Shown piece by piece: positions 53,908-63,886 of a stretch of DNA of 64,000 bases (the first letter of the stretch is position 1; each line of letters opens with the position of its first letter). The DNA comes from Prevotella sp. GTDB taxonomy: Bacteria; Bacteroidota; Bacteroidia; Bacteroidales; Bacteroidaceae. The position numbers and the translations under genes are program-made. The DNA lies in assembly GCA_017443345.1 (NCBI GenBank), contig JAFSNR010000171.1, forward strand, positions 17,192 through 81,191, given 5' to 3'. Below the pieces are notes generated by a model that was not told where the DNA came from, did not search any database, and worked only from the letters and a program-made list of their open reading frames with translations.

Positions 53908-55497
53908 ATGAAACAGATAATCATTTCATTATTGTTGATAATGAGCATCCATGTTTCTGCTGGTGAACCAGCAAACTATGAGGTGGTTCCGATGCCACAA
54001 AGCATTGTGGAACAAAAGGGTGCACCATTCATCCTTGAAGAGGGTGTTCAGATCCTGGCAACACCTGAATTGCAGCGGGAAGCTGAGTTTTTGAAGCAAT
54101 ATATCAAAGAGGTCACATGGAACGATCTGCCCATCGCCCAGAAGCGAGAGAAGAAGGTTCGGTATATCGAACTGAGTGTCACGCCTACGGTTAAAGAAAA
54201 GGAAGGATATGTGATGACAGTCAGTCAGAAAGGCGTCACCATCCAAGGAGGCTCGGCTGCAGGCGTGTTCTATGGTATCCAGACCTTGCGCAAGGCTGTG
54301 CAGGAAGGGGTTATCATGAATCCTGTCATCATCACCGATGCCCCACGCTTCGGCTATCGTGGTATGATGCTTGACTGCTCACGTCATTTCTGGACTGTTG
54401 ACTTTGTGAAGAAGTTCATCGACCTGATTGCGCTCCACAACATGAACCGTTTCCACTGGCATCTGACTGATGACCAGGGGTGGCGCATCGAGATTAAGAA
54501 ATATCCCAAACTGACAGAGTTCGGCTCACAACGTACTGGCACCATTCTCGGAACGAACTCCGACCTTGACGATGGCATTCCACACGGTGGATTCTACACG
54601 CAAGCAGAGGCCAGAGATATTGTAAAATATGCACAGGAGCGTCACATCACTATCATTCCTGAGATCGACATGCCTGGTCACATGTTGGCGGCACTGGCCT
54701 GCTATCCAGAACTGGGTTGTACGGGTGGACCTTATCAGGTAGGACACTACTGGGGAGTCTATACCGATGTGCTCTGCGTGGGTAATCCGAAGGTCTATGA
54801 GTTCGTGGAAAATGTGCTAGCAGAGATCATGGACATCTTCCCATCGGAGGTCATCCACATTGGTGGTGACGAGACGCCAACGGTGAAATGGGAGGCTTGT
54901 CCAAAGTGTCAGGCACTCGGGCTTGAGAAGCATCAACTTCAGGCACATTTCACACAGAAAGTGTTCAATTTCCTGACGGCTCATCAGCGCCGTGCCCTTG
55001 GATGGGATGAGATCCTTGACGGTTGTCCGAAGGACGCCATGATTATGTCATGGCGAGGTTCGGCTCCAGGTGCCAAAGCTGCAGAACTGAGGCACGACGT
55101 TATCATGACTCCAACCTCACATGTGTATTTCGATTATCTACAGTCGAAAGAAGCCCAGTTCGAGCCCAGTCGCTGCGGTGGTTTTATTCCTGTGGAGAAA
55201 GTCTACGCTTTGGAACCTGCTCCAGATACCCTTTCCGTAGAGGCCAAAGCCCATATTCTTGGCACTCAGGCGAACCTCTGGGCAGAATATCTACTGACGG
55301 AAGGACTTGTAGAGTACCAGGCGCTCCCACGTATGTCGGCACTCGCTGAAGTACAGTGGACCCAGCCTGAACGCAAGAACTTTGAGGCTTTCAAGGAGCG
55401 CCTGACCCGCTTCACCACCCTCTACGAACTCTATCATTACCAGTATGCCAAGCATCTTTGGCCTGATCGTCAATTGCCCAGCCGCTGGCAATTCTAA
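53908..55497 (+). CDS. GH20 beta-N-acetylhexosaminidase (529 aa)
   Basis: A signal peptide (about 1-18) and an N-terminal GH20b domain precede the catalytic barrel from about residue 148. The barrel has the RGMMLDCSRHFW, HWHLTDDQGWRIEIKKYPKLTE and PEIDMPGH segments and the catalytic Asp-Glu pair in HIGGDET (residues 321-322). The enzyme uses substrate-assisted catalysis to release terminal GlcNAc or GalNAc from glycans in the periplasm. It begins 9 bp after the PIG-L gene and is followed after 18 bp by a second GH20 gene. Confidence 0.94.
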   Translation: MKQIIISLLLIMSIHVSAGEPANYEVVPMPQSIVEQKGAPFILEEGVQILATPELQREAEFLKQYIKEVTWNDLPIAQKREKKVRYIELSVTPTVKEKEGYVMTVSQKGVTIQGGSAAGVFYGIQTLRKAVQEGVIMNPVIITDAPRFGYRGMMLDCSRHFWTVDFVKKFIDLIALHNMNRFHWHLTDDQGWRIEIKKYPKLTEFGSQRTGTILGTNSDLDDGIPHGGFYTQAEARDIVKYAQERHITIIPEIDMPGHMLAALACYPELGCTGGPYQVGHYWGVYTDVLCVGNPKVYEFVENVLAEIMDIFPSEVIHIGGDETPTVKWEACPKCQALGLEKHQLQAHFTQKVFNFLTAHQRRALGWDEILDGCPKDAMIMSWRGSAPGAKAAELRHDVIMTPTSHVYFDYLQSKEAQFEPSRCGGFIPVEKVYALEPAPDTLSVEAKAHILGTQANLWAEYLLTEGLVEYQALPRMSALAEVQWTQPERKNFEAFKERLTRFTTLYELYHYQYAKHLWPDRQLPSRWQF

Positions 55498-55515
55498 CAC
55501 CTTTCCAACACGATT

Positions 55516-57759
55516 ATGAAGAAACTGAGTATCCTATTTGTTTCGTGTCTCCTGAGCCTGGGCATCCAGGCTCAGGCTGACCTTGTACCTGCCCCTCAAC
55601 AGGCACAATGGGGCAATGGTAACTATACCCTTCCCCAACAGCCCACCATCGCCTGTTCCTCCGCAGGCATCATGCCTGCAGCAGAGTACTTGCAGACTTG
55701 TCTGAAGAATTACGTCTCCATAAACGCCTCCGTTGCTAGTGGCAAACAAGGCGATATCCGTCTCTCTGTGAAGAAAGGTCTTGCCAAGGACGGCTATGAT
55801 TTGAAAGTAACAGAGAATGGTATCGACATCATTGGTGCCGACTATGGTGGCATACTCTCTGGTATCGCCACCCTGAACCAGCTACTCATTATCAAGGGAT
55901 CTGTTCCTTTCGTGACTATCTCCGACACGCCACGTTTCGGATGGCGAGGTTTCCATTTGGATTCTTCACGTCACTTTTGGACTTGCGACGAAGTCAAGGA
56001 ACTAATCGACTTAATGGCACTCTACAAATTGAATCGTTTCCACTGGCATCTCACAGATGACCAAGGTTGGCGACTAGAGATCAAGAAATACCCCAAACTG
56101 ACAGAAAAGGGTGCTTGGCGTATTTATAACAATCAGGATACTGCTTGCTGGCAACTCGCTGCCAGAGACGACAACCCCGATATGCTCATCCCCAAGAAGA
56201 ATACCCGTGTGGAGAATGGCGACACCCTCTATGGCGGCTATTATTCACAGGAGGACATCCGTGACATCGTAAAGTATGCCAAGCAACGTGGTATTGAGAT
56301 TGTGCCTGAGATAGATATGCCGGGACATTTCTTGAGTGCCATCGAGAATTACGAGGGACTTTCGTGCTTCCCTACTATCGGCTGGGGACAGTTCTTCACC
56401 ACACCGCTTTGTCCTGGAAAGGAAAAAGTCCTGGAATTCTGTAAAGACATCTGGAAGGAGGTCTTTGCCTTGTTCCCCTATGAATATGTACACGTGGGTG
56501 GCGATGAGGTGCGTAAGGATACTTGGAAGGAATGCCCTGATTGCCAGAAACGTATTAAGGAGAAAGGTCTGAAGAACGAAGAAGAACTTCAGTCGTGGTT
56601 CATTCACCAGATGGAGGCCTTCATCAACAAGAACGGTCGTAAGATGATGGGGTGGGACGAAATCCTTGAAGGCGGACTCTCCAAGACAGCTACCGTTACA
56701 TGGTGGCGTACATGGGTACCCGATGCACCTCATCAGGTTACCGCACAAGGTAACGATGTCATCTATTGTCCAGGCTCGCCCATGTATCTGTCACAGGCTG
56801 AGGAGAAAACCAGTATGCGCAGTATCTATGAGTATGATGTCCAGCCTGCCTCGATGAACGCCAAACAGAAACAACATGTGATAGGTGTACAAGGTAATCT
56901 CTGGTGTGAATACATTCCTACCCGCGAGCGAATGCTGTTCCAATACTTCCCACGCATCCTCGCCCTTTCAGAACTGGCATGGACGAAACCAGAGAAGAAA
57001 GACTATGACCGTTTCTACAAGGGGCTTCCACAACAGTTTGCGATGCTTCACAAACTCAATGTTCCCTTCCGGACACCTAGTCTTGATGGCGTCTATCGCG
57101 TTAACGCTTTCACCTGTGAGGGTACGATGGTTGTGACTTGTGCAGACCCCATGGCTACCGTTCGCTACACCACTGATGGCAGTTTCCCCAATAAGGATTC
57201 CAAACTTTACACTGGCCCCGTAACCTTTGACGAGACCTCACAGGTTATCTTACGCACTTTCTCACCCTCAGGCAGAGCTGGTGAGATGCTTCGCGCCGAC
57301 TTTATCAAACAAGGATATCTGGAGCCCATCAAAGCTGACGCCTCGAAACTCTCAGCAGGTCTCAATGCAGCATGGCATGAATATCCGGGTACCAAGTGCG
57401 CTGAAATCCATCATGCCCCACTCAATGGCGATTATCCCATCAGTGACGTGGTCATCCCCGAGGGCGTCAAAGGGCATATCGGCCTTATTATCACAGGCTA
57501 TATAAAAGTACCCGAGGACGGTGTCTACACTTTCTCACTGATGAGCGACGACGGAAGTTGGCTGAAGATCGACGGAAACATGGTAGTCGACAACGACCGT
57601 CCGCAGAGTCCTCACGAGGAGATCAGTCAGCAGGCACTCAAAGCTGGACTTCACAAATTTGAAGTACGTTACTTCGACAGCAACGGCGGTATGCTCCGCC
57701 TCTGGGTATTTGATCCACAGGGCAAGAAATTGGCACCTGCAGATATCTACCTCAGGTAA
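55516..57759 (+). CDS. GH20 beta-N-acetylhexosaminidase with C-terminal PA14 domain (747 aa)
   Basis: A signal peptide (about 1-20, ending GIQAQ) and a GH20b domain are followed by the barrel, with HWHLTDDQGWRLEIKKYPKLTE and the catalytic Asp-Glu in HVGGDEV (residues 330-331). After the barrel come a chitobiase C-terminal-like domain (TVRYTTDGSFPNKDSKLYTGP) and, from about residue 640, a PA14 domain (GYIKVPEDGVYTFSLMSDDGSWLKIDG) likely to bind sugar. It shares the barrel with the gene before it but differs in the added modules, so the two may act on different linkages. A strong hairpin terminator follows. Confidence 0.94.
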   Translation: MKKLSILFVSCLLSLGIQAQADLVPAPQQAQWGNGNYTLPQQPTIACSSAGIMPAAEYLQTCLKNYVSINASVASGKQGDIRLSVKKGLAKDGYDLKVTENGIDIIGADYGGILSGIATLNQLLIIKGSVPFVTISDTPRFGWRGFHLDSSRHFWTCDEVKELIDLMALYKLNRFHWHLTDDQGWRLEIKKYPKLTEKGAWRIYNNQDTACWQLAARDDNPDMLIPKKNTRVENGDTLYGGYYSQEDIRDIVKYAKQRGIEIVPEIDMPGHFLSAIENYEGLSCFPTIGWGQFFTTPLCPGKEKVLEFCKDIWKEVFALFPYEYVHVGGDEVRKDTWKECPDCQKRIKEKGLKNEEELQSWFIHQMEAFINKNGRKMMGWDEILEGGLSKTATVTWWRTWVPDAPHQVTAQGNDVIYCPGSPMYLSQAEEKTSMRSIYEYDVQPASMNAKQKQHVIGVQGNLWCEYIPTRERMLFQYFPRILALSELAWTKPEKKDYDRFYKGLPQQFAMLHKLNVPFRTPSLDGVYRVNAFTCEGTMVVTCADPMATVRYTTDGSFPNKDSKLYTGPVTFDETSQVILRTFSPSGRAGEMLRADFIKQGYLEPIKADASKLSAGLNAAWHEYPGTKCAEIHHAPLNGDYPISDVVIPEGVKGHIGLIITGYIKVPEDGVYTFSLMSDDGSWLKIDGNMVVDNDRPQSPHEEISQQALKAGLHKFEVRYFDSNGGMLRLWVFDPQGKKLAPADIYLR

Positions 57760-57761
57760 TA

Positions 57762-57789
57762 AAAATCCTCCGCAGTTGCGGAGGATTTT
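57762..57789. terminator. Bidirectional terminator between GH20 and GH125 genes
   Basis: AAAATCCTCCGCA (57762-57774) pairs perfectly with TGCGGAGGATTTT (57777-57789) around a 2-nt loop. It lies between converging genes, with A and T runs giving function in both directions. Confidence 0.9.
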
Positions 57790-57792
57790 CAT

Positions 57793-59256
57793 TTATAAAT
57801 GATTCAACAGATCGGCCTTGCCGTCTGAAATAAGTTTGAGAACAAGTTCGCCGAAGAGGGTGTTCTGCCAGGCAAACCACGGACGGGTGTAGTTCGATGC
57901 ATCATCCTTATTGAAGGACTCGTGAATAAATCCCATGCCTGCATCGGTCTTCAGAAGGGTGCGCATGCACCAACGGATCTCCTCGTCATCCTGAGCAGTG
58001 AAACACTTCATCATGATACTCATTGGCCAGATCATGTCGTAGCCGATATGGGGACCACCGATACCCTCTGCGGCCTTGCCTCGGAAGAACCAGGGATTAT
58101 CCTCGCTCCACACGAAACGTCGCGTGTTCTGATAGATGGGGTCATGAAGGTCTACATCACCCAGATAACCCATACCTAACAGACTTGGCACGTTAGCATC
58201 GTCCATCAAGAGACGGTTGCCAAAGCCATCAACCTCAAAGGCGTAGATCTTACCATACTTGGGATGATCCACAACAGCATACTGCTTCAGAGCTGCCTCC
58301 ACCTCTGCAGCGAGGGCGGTACATTCAACCGCTTTTGCGGTTTGAGCATTCACCTTCGTAAGGATCTCTGCCATTTTCTTCAAAGAGGAGACGGCCATGA
58401 AGTTCGAGGGTACGAGGAACGGCAGGGAGGTACGGTCATCAGAGGGACGGAACACCGAGGCAATCAGTCCGACGGGCTTCACTGGAGCCCCATAGCCACC
58501 CCATCCTACAGTATCATAGGTACGATCGGTGACACGATAGAAATGGTATGGGCCTAAGCCATCCTTACGCTGCTGCTCCTTGAATGTCTTCAGAATATTC
58601 TCCACTGCCTGAAGCCAGACATCACCGAAAATAGAAGCATCACCCGTTACCAGCCAATACCAATAGGCCAGGCGCACGGGATAGCAGAGTGAGTCGATCT
58701 CGTATTTACGTTCAAAGACATCCTTCTGCATGTCTGTAGCATCGGACTGCCAACCAGCACCTGTAGGTCCGTCGTTGAAGGCATTGGCATACCTATCTAT
58801 ATTAATACATTTCAACTGACGAAGGATAACACCACGCAGCATCTTGCGAAGTTTCTCGTCCTTGGCACAAAGCTGCACGTATGGCCAGACCTGAGCCCCA
58901 GAGTCGCGTAGCCACATGGCAGGAATATCACCCGTATAGACGAACGTGTCATCCTCACCGTCAATAATCCGGTAATGGACGGTAGACTCAAGCGTATTGG
59001 GGTAGCAGTTGGCAAACATCCATGCCAGTCGGGGATTACCACTCAAAAGCTTTTGCACCTCACGGATCTTCGCCTCGACAGCCTCGGATGTAAAGAGGCG
59101 CTCGTCTACAGGAGGTCGCTTTGATGGATAGACCTTGGTATTATCAGGCACCACAGAGGTATAACGGTTGCTGACGCTCACCTCAGCGTTTTCCTGAGCT
59201 ACTGCTGTCATCGACAACAAGCAGCAAACCATAAACAGAGTCTTTCTCATAAGCAT
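57793..59256 (-). CDS. GH125 exo-alpha-1,6-mannosidase
   Basis: A 487-aa protein with a signal peptide (about 1-20, ending AVAQ). The GH125 (formerly DUF1237) fold is recognised by YTGDIPAMWLRDSGAQVWPY, NAFNDGPTGAGWQSD, the FLVPSNFMAVSSL segment and the C-terminal GIGGPHIGYDMIWPMSIMM...GMGFIHESFNKDDASNYTRPWFAWQNTLFGEL. Enzymes of this family remove alpha-1,6-linked mannose, as in N-glycan cores. Its ATG overlaps the stop of the GH92 gene by one base (TAATG at 59254-59258), so translation is coupled. A second Met at 59250 is an alternative start. Confidence 0.93.
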   Translation of the reverse strand: MLMRKTLFMVCCLLSMTAVAQENAEVSVSNRYTSVVPDNTKVYPSKRPPVDERLFTSEAVEAKIREVQKLLSGNPRLAWMFANCYPNTLESTVHYRIIDGEDDTFVYTGDIPAMWLRDSGAQVWPYVQLCAKDEKLRKMLRGVILRQLKCINIDRYANAFNDGPTGAGWQSDATDMQKDVFERKYEIDSLCYPVRLAYWYWLVTGDASIFGDVWLQAVENILKTFKEQQRKDGLGPYHFYRVTDRTYDTVGWGGYGAPVKPVGLIASVFRPSDDRTSLPFLVPSNFMAVSSLKKMAEILTKVNAQTAKAVECTALAAEVEAALKQYAVVDHPKYGKIYAFEVDGFGNRLLMDDANVPSLLGMGYLGDVDLHDPIYQNTRRFVWSEDNPWFFRGKAAEGIGGPHIGYDMIWPMSIMMKCFTAQDDEEIRWCMRTLLKTDAGMGFIHESFNKDDASNYTRPWFAWQNTLFGELVLKLISDGKADLLNHL

Positions 59257-61397
59257 TACGGACGATTCTTGGCTTGTGTCCCCCAGGCTGACGGTTCACT
59301 GCCCATCTCAAGATCGAGGGTTCCACCCTTCACAATATCCTGATACATCAGATACGACTTTGTGTAAGGTTTGCCATTCAGTTTTACACTCTGTACATAG
59401 ATATTCTCCTGGCTGTTATTCTTAGCCCGGATAGTGAAAGTTCTGTCATTACCAACATTGATCTGTGCTTCGTCGAACAGCGGACTACCGATAATATATT
59501 TACCACCTGCTGGCTCCACCTGATAGAGACCAACAGAAGATAGGACGTACCAGGCTGACATCTGACCTACATCCTCATTACCAGAGAGGCCATCGTAGTC
59601 GTTGAAGTACATCTCCTTCATTGTCTGACGCAGCAACTTGGCAGCTTTCCAAGGCTGACCCATGTAGTTATACATATATATAATATGGTGGCTGGGTTCA
59701 TTACCATGGGCATACGAGCCGATCAATCCAGAGATGTCTGGCGAAGCCTCCGCACCCATATCACCACTGACAATAAAGAGAGAATCCAACTTCTCGATAA
59801 AGCGCTGTTCACTACCGAAGAGGCTTGCCAAGCCATGCACATCGTGGGGCACGAGCCAAGTATACTGCCATGCATTACCCTCGGTATAATCGTCCTGGCG
59901 ATGGATGGTGTTAAAGGGATTGAAAGGCTCACGGAACTTGCCATCACTACCCAGACCACGCATAAAACCAGTCTTCTTGTCGAAATAATGCTTATAGGCG
60001 CGACTGCGATTAAAGAAGTATTTATAGTCAGAACTCTTACCCAAAAGCTTAGCCACACGGGCAATACCATCGTCAGCCAAAGCATACTCCAAGCCTTTAG
60101 CAACCGTCTCAAAGGTAGAGTCTTTATCGTAAGGCAGATAATCATATTGCTTCAGCAGATTCATGCCGCGTTCGTCGAGCATAGCCGAGGTCTTCATGGC
60201 ATTGAAAGCCTTCTCTTTATCATCTACAAAGCCCTTGAGTACCATGTCGGCCAACACTGGCACACCAGGATTACCAACCATACAATCGGTTTCATTACCC
60301 ATCAGATGCCATACAGGCAACTTTCCCTGCTGGTCGAAAATCTTCAAGAAGGTTTTCGCCATATCAGGCTGTTTCTCAGAATGGATGAGGGTCATCAACG
60401 GATGGGCGGCACGGTAGGTATCCCAAAGCGAGAATGTGGTATAGTTCGTGAAGGGACTGTCAACATCGCTGAACACGGAGGGGGCTGTCATCGTGTGATA
60501 CATCGCCGTATAGAAGATAGTACGCACGTTGTCATCCTCAGTCATCACGTCAATCTTGCCCAATTCGTCGTTCCAAGCCTGGTCGGCAGCAGCCACCGTC
60601 TCCTTGAAATTCCATCCCGGCAGCTCGGCCTTCAGATTGGCCTTTGCCCCCTCAATGCTGGTGGGTGATAGCGCACACTTTACCATGACGGGCTGAGAAG
60701 CGTCTTCGATCGTAACCACCATGATGGTGTCGCCCTGCTGTTTCTTGATTTTCACAGGCGTGGAGAACTCTGCAGTGAAATACACATACTGATTACGGGC
60801 CCACCCCTCTGAACGGCGATAGCCGGAAATCGTCGTAGGGCTTTCCTGATTGATCTTACTTTCAGTGACATGATCCCACCCGATGCCCTGGTTCAAATCG
60901 ATGCGTAGCATGGCTCGCGTAACATCGGCCCCGAAAGTATAACGATGGAAGCCCACGCGTTTGGTAGCCGTGAGTTCAACAAAAACGTTTGGTTCCTGCA
61001 GACGGATGGCATAGTAGCCTGGTCGCACAGTCTCATTGGCATGAGAGAACTTGGCCTCAGTCTCGCAGCAATGGGCTACAGGCAGGAATGCCACATCACC
61101 CAGATCGCCAATACCTGTTCCGCTTAGGTGCATATGTCCAAAACCTATCAGCACTGAGTCGCTGATGTGATAGCCCGAGCACCAATCCCAGCCACGGGTA
61201 TGCTCAGTAGGGCCCAACTGCACCAATCCAAAGGGTACGTTAGCACCCAAAAACACATGACCATGTCCACCTGTACCAATCCATGGATTCACATAGTCGG
61301 TAAATTTACTGCCGTGACTACAACCATTTGCAGACATCACTGGAATTGCAGAGAGCATCAACAGCGCACTCACTAAAACGAATCTTAATTGTTTCAT
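59256..61397 (-). CDS. GH92 alpha-1,2-mannosidase
   Basis: A 713-aa protein with a signal peptide ending near VMSANG. GH92 motifs are the N-terminal YVNPWIGTGGHGHVFLGANVPFG and TRGWDWCSGYHISDS, the middle NETDCMVGNPGVPVLAD, and the C-terminal YAHGNEPSHHIIYMYNYMGQPWK and GLSGNEDVGQMSAWYVLSSVGLY with the likely catalytic Glu/Asp residues. The family uses Ca2+ and removes alpha-linked mannose by inversion. Paired with the overlapping GH125 gene, it would strip high-mannose N-glycans or yeast mannan. A -7 promoter element lies at 61431-61438. Confidence 0.94.
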   Translation of the reverse strand: MKQLRFVLVSALLMLSAIPVMSANGCSHGSKFTDYVNPWIGTGGHGHVFLGANVPFGLVQLGPTEHTRGWDWCSGYHISDSVLIGFGHMHLSGTGIGDLGDVAFLPVAHCCETEAKFSHANETVRPGYYAIRLQEPNVFVELTATKRVGFHRYTFGADVTRAMLRIDLNQGIGWDHVTESKINQESPTTISGYRRSEGWARNQYVYFTAEFSTPVKIKKQQGDTIMVVTIEDASQPVMVKCALSPTSIEGAKANLKAELPGWNFKETVAAADQAWNDELGKIDVMTEDDNVRTIFYTAMYHTMTAPSVFSDVDSPFTNYTTFSLWDTYRAAHPLMTLIHSEKQPDMAKTFLKIFDQQGKLPVWHLMGNETDCMVGNPGVPVLADMVLKGFVDDKEKAFNAMKTSAMLDERGMNLLKQYDYLPYDKDSTFETVAKGLEYALADDGIARVAKLLGKSSDYKYFFNRSRAYKHYFDKKTGFMRGLGSDGKFREPFNPFNTIHRQDDYTEGNAWQYTWLVPHDVHGLASLFGSEQRFIEKLDSLFIVSGDMGAEASPDISGLIGSYAHGNEPSHHIIYMYNYMGQPWKAAKLLRQTMKEMYFNDYDGLSGNEDVGQMSAWYVLSSVGLYQVEPAGGKYIIGSPLFDEAQINVGNDRTFTIRAKNNSQENIYVQSVKLNGKPYTKSYLMYQDIVKGGTLDLEMGSEPSAWGTQAKNRP

Positions 61398-61430
61398 ATT
61401 ATAATAGAGGTAATGTTAGTTACTAGGTCA

Positions 61431-61438
61431 CAAAAATA
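61431..61438 (-). promoter_or_regulatory. Candidate -7 element of the GH92-GH125 operon
   Basis: TATTTTTG on the minus strand, 34 bp before the GH92 ATG, fits TAnnTTTG. The -33 part is not clear. Confidence 0.45.
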
Positions 61439-61513
61439 ATAAATATTGTGAAGAAATAGTGCTCTTTTTTGGTTAAAAAAATAAAAACAGGTCACATGAA
61501 TAACATTTTTTTG

Positions 61514-61521
61514 TATCTTTG
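61514..61521 (+). promoter_or_regulatory. Candidate -7 element of the GH97 gene
   Basis: TATCTTTG on the plus strand lies 19 bp before the GH97 ATG, giving a short leader. The -33 part is not clear. It is divergent from the GH92 promoter. Confidence 0.5.
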
Positions 61522-61540
61522 AGCCATTAATCTATAAGTT

Positions 61541-63634
61541 ATGCGCATAATAATGTTATTAATTGTCAGTTTGATGCCAATGCTGACACTTGCAGCAGAA
61601 GAGGCCTCATCCCCTAACGGACAGATGAAAGTCACTTTTGATATCAAAGATGGAAAGATGGTTTACAGTCTGTCGTATCAGAACCGTCCAGTGATACTCC
61701 CCTCGCAATTGGGCATAGAGTTCCTAAACTGGCCCAGTATGATGGAAGGTTTCGAGATGGGGGAAACCAAACACACCACTTTCGACGAGGTATGGAAACC
61801 CGTCTGGGGCGAAGTGGCCCATATCCGTAACCACTACAATGAGATGGCCATTACCGTTAACCAGCCTGCCACGAAAAGGCATATCATCATCCGGTTCCGA
61901 GTCTATGATGAAGGCATCGGATTGCGATACGAGCTGCCACGACAACCAGGTCTCGACAATGTAAAGATCAAAGAAGAGCACACAGAATTTGCCATGACTG
62001 GCGACCACACAGCCTACTGGATTCCTGGCGATTACGACACCGATGAGTATGAATACACCATCTCACGTCTCTCAGAGATCAGAGCATTAGAGGAAAAAGC
62101 CCGTACAGAAAATGCAACGCAGACTGCCATCCCAGCCCCCAGCACACAAACGGCCCTCTTGATGAAGACCGATGACGGATTGTACGTGAATATCCATGAA
62201 GCTGCTCTCGTCGACTATTCTTGCATGCACCTCACGCTCGACGACCAGCGAATGGTTTTCAAGAGTATCCTCACTCCCGATGGCAGGGGACTGAAAGGGT
62301 TTATACGCTGTCCGGCCGTCACACCATGGCGCACCATTATGGTAACTGACGATGCCCGTCAAATGCTCGCCTCACACCTGATTCTGAATCTTAACGAGCC
62401 TTGTAAATTAGAGGACACGTCGTGGATTCACCCAGTCAAGTACATGGGTGTCTGGTGGGAGATGATGTCAGGTGCCGCCTCATGGAACTATGCTGACTAT
62501 CAGGCTATCCGCATCGGAGAGACGGACTATACTAAGCTGAAACCCGTAAACAATCATGCAGCGAATAACGACAACGTGAAACGGTATATCGACTTCGCCA
62601 GCCAGCATGGATTCAGCCAGCTACTAGTTGAAGGATGGAACGAGGGCTGGGAAGACTCCTGGCAGAAAGATGACAACTACAGCTTTACCCGCTCTTATCC
62701 CGACTTCAACGTTAAAGAGCTCCAGGCTTATGCCCGTGACCACGGCATGAAACTGATGATGCACCACGAGACATCTGCCTCTGTCGCCAACTATGAGCGT
62801 CAGTTGCAAGATGCATATCGCTTTGCACGCGACAATGGATACGACGTGGTGAAGAGCGGCTATGTGGGCAACATCTTCCCCCACGGAGGACATCATTTCG
62901 ACCAATGGATGATCAAGCACTATCTATACTGTATCACCGAAGGTGCCAAATACCACCTGATGATTAACGGACATGAAGCGGTCAGGCCAACAGGCCTCTG
63001 TCGTACCTATCCTAACATGATCGGCAATGAAGCGGCACGTGGCATGGAGTTTCAGGCAACGGCAGGCTGCGAACCCAAACATGTCTGCATCCTGCCCTTC
63101 ACCCGTCTGCAAGGCGGTCCCATGGACTATACACCTGGCATTCTGGAAATGGATGTTTCAAAGGTGAACCCCAACAGCAGCGCCCACGTGAAGGCTACAG
63201 TATGCAACCAACTGGCCCTATACGTCACCATGTATAGTCCGCTACAGATGGCTGCCGATGTGCCGGAAAGCTATGAACGATATGCAGATGCCTTCCAATT
63301 TATTGAGGATGTTGCCATCGATTGGGACAAAAGCATTTATCTGGAAGCTGAGCCCGCAGAGTATATCACTGTGGCCCGCAAGGCGAAAGGCACTGCCAAT
63401 TGGTTCGTAGGCAGTGTGGCTGGCCAACATGCACATCAGTCAGACATCACCCTCGACTTCCTCGATAAGGGGAGAAAATATCTGGCAACTATTTACTGCG
63501 ATGCAAAAGATGCTGACTGGCGCACAAACCCAGCCAGTTACACGATTACCCGTCAGACAGTCACCTGCAAAACTCGTCTGAAACTACGAGCCGTGGAAAG
63601 TGGAGGCTACGCCATCAGCATCAAGCCACTATAG
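61541..63634 (+). CDS. GH97 alpha-glucosidase, SusB-like inverting type
   Basis: A 697-aa protein with a signal peptide (about 1-18, ending TLAAE). The N-terminal beta-sandwich starts SSPNGQMKVTFDIKDGKMVYSL. The barrel has VKYMGVWWEMM, LLVEGWNEGWEDSW, MHHETSAS and INGHEAVRPTGLCRTYPNMIGNEAARGMEF. Aligned by memory with SusB, Glu410, Glu479 and Glu503 take the places of its active-site Glu residues 439, 508 and 532, the pattern of the inverting subgroup. It would release glucose from alpha-glucans in the periplasm. No susC, susD or other starch genes are next to it in the window. Confidence 0.93.
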   Translation: MRIIMLLIVSLMPMLTLAAEEASSPNGQMKVTFDIKDGKMVYSLSYQNRPVILPSQLGIEFLNWPSMMEGFEMGETKHTTFDEVWKPVWGEVAHIRNHYNEMAITVNQPATKRHIIIRFRVYDEGIGLRYELPRQPGLDNVKIKEEHTEFAMTGDHTAYWIPGDYDTDEYEYTISRLSEIRALEEKARTENATQTAIPAPSTQTALLMKTDDGLYVNIHEAALVDYSCMHLTLDDQRMVFKSILTPDGRGLKGFIRCPAVTPWRTIMVTDDARQMLASHLILNLNEPCKLEDTSWIHPVKYMGVWWEMMSGAASWNYADYQAIRIGETDYTKLKPVNNHAANNDNVKRYIDFASQHGFSQLLVEGWNEGWEDSWQKDDNYSFTRSYPDFNVKELQAYARDHGMKLMMHHETSASVANYERQLQDAYRFARDNGYDVVKSGYVGNIFPHGGHHFDQWMIKHYLYCITEGAKYHLMINGHEAVRPTGLCRTYPNMIGNEAARGMEFQATAGCEPKHVCILPFTRLQGGPMDYTPGILEMDVSKVNPNSSAHVKATVCNQLALYVTMYSPLQMAADVPESYERYADAFQFIEDVAIDWDKSIYLEAEPAEYITVARKAKGTANWFVGSVAGQHAHQSDITLDFLDKGRKYLATIYCDAKDADWRTNPASYTITRQTVTCKTRLKLRAVESGGYAISIKPL

Positions 63635-63696
63635 TAGACATACTTGACGAATACAGTCGCACGTGCGAACAGTGTGATGCATCGCCGAAATTAGAG

Positions 63697-63825
63697 AAAC
63701 CCTATTTGAATAAAATATTTTTATGAATTTAACTACCATACTACCACAACTTGCAATAATACGCTCATTATAAAGCAATTACAAATTGTGGTAGTATTCA
63801 GTTGAATGGTAGCAAATAGGGATTT
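63697..63825. repeat. Large nested inverted repeat downstream of GH97
   Basis: The outer arms are AAACCCTATTTG (63697-63708) and CAAATAGGGATTT (63813-63825). Inside, CTACCAT (63733-63739) pairs with ATGGTAG (63806-63812). ACTACCACAACTTG (63740-63753) pairs with CAAATTGTGGTAGT (63782-63795) with one mismatch. The result is a ~129-bp element with symmetric ends, like a small non-autonomous element or a structured RNA. Confidence 0.7.
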
Positions 63826-63886
63826 AGCGGTTTTTTCGAACCAAATAGTACGTATTGACGCTGGTTACGCGCATTTTTGCATACCG

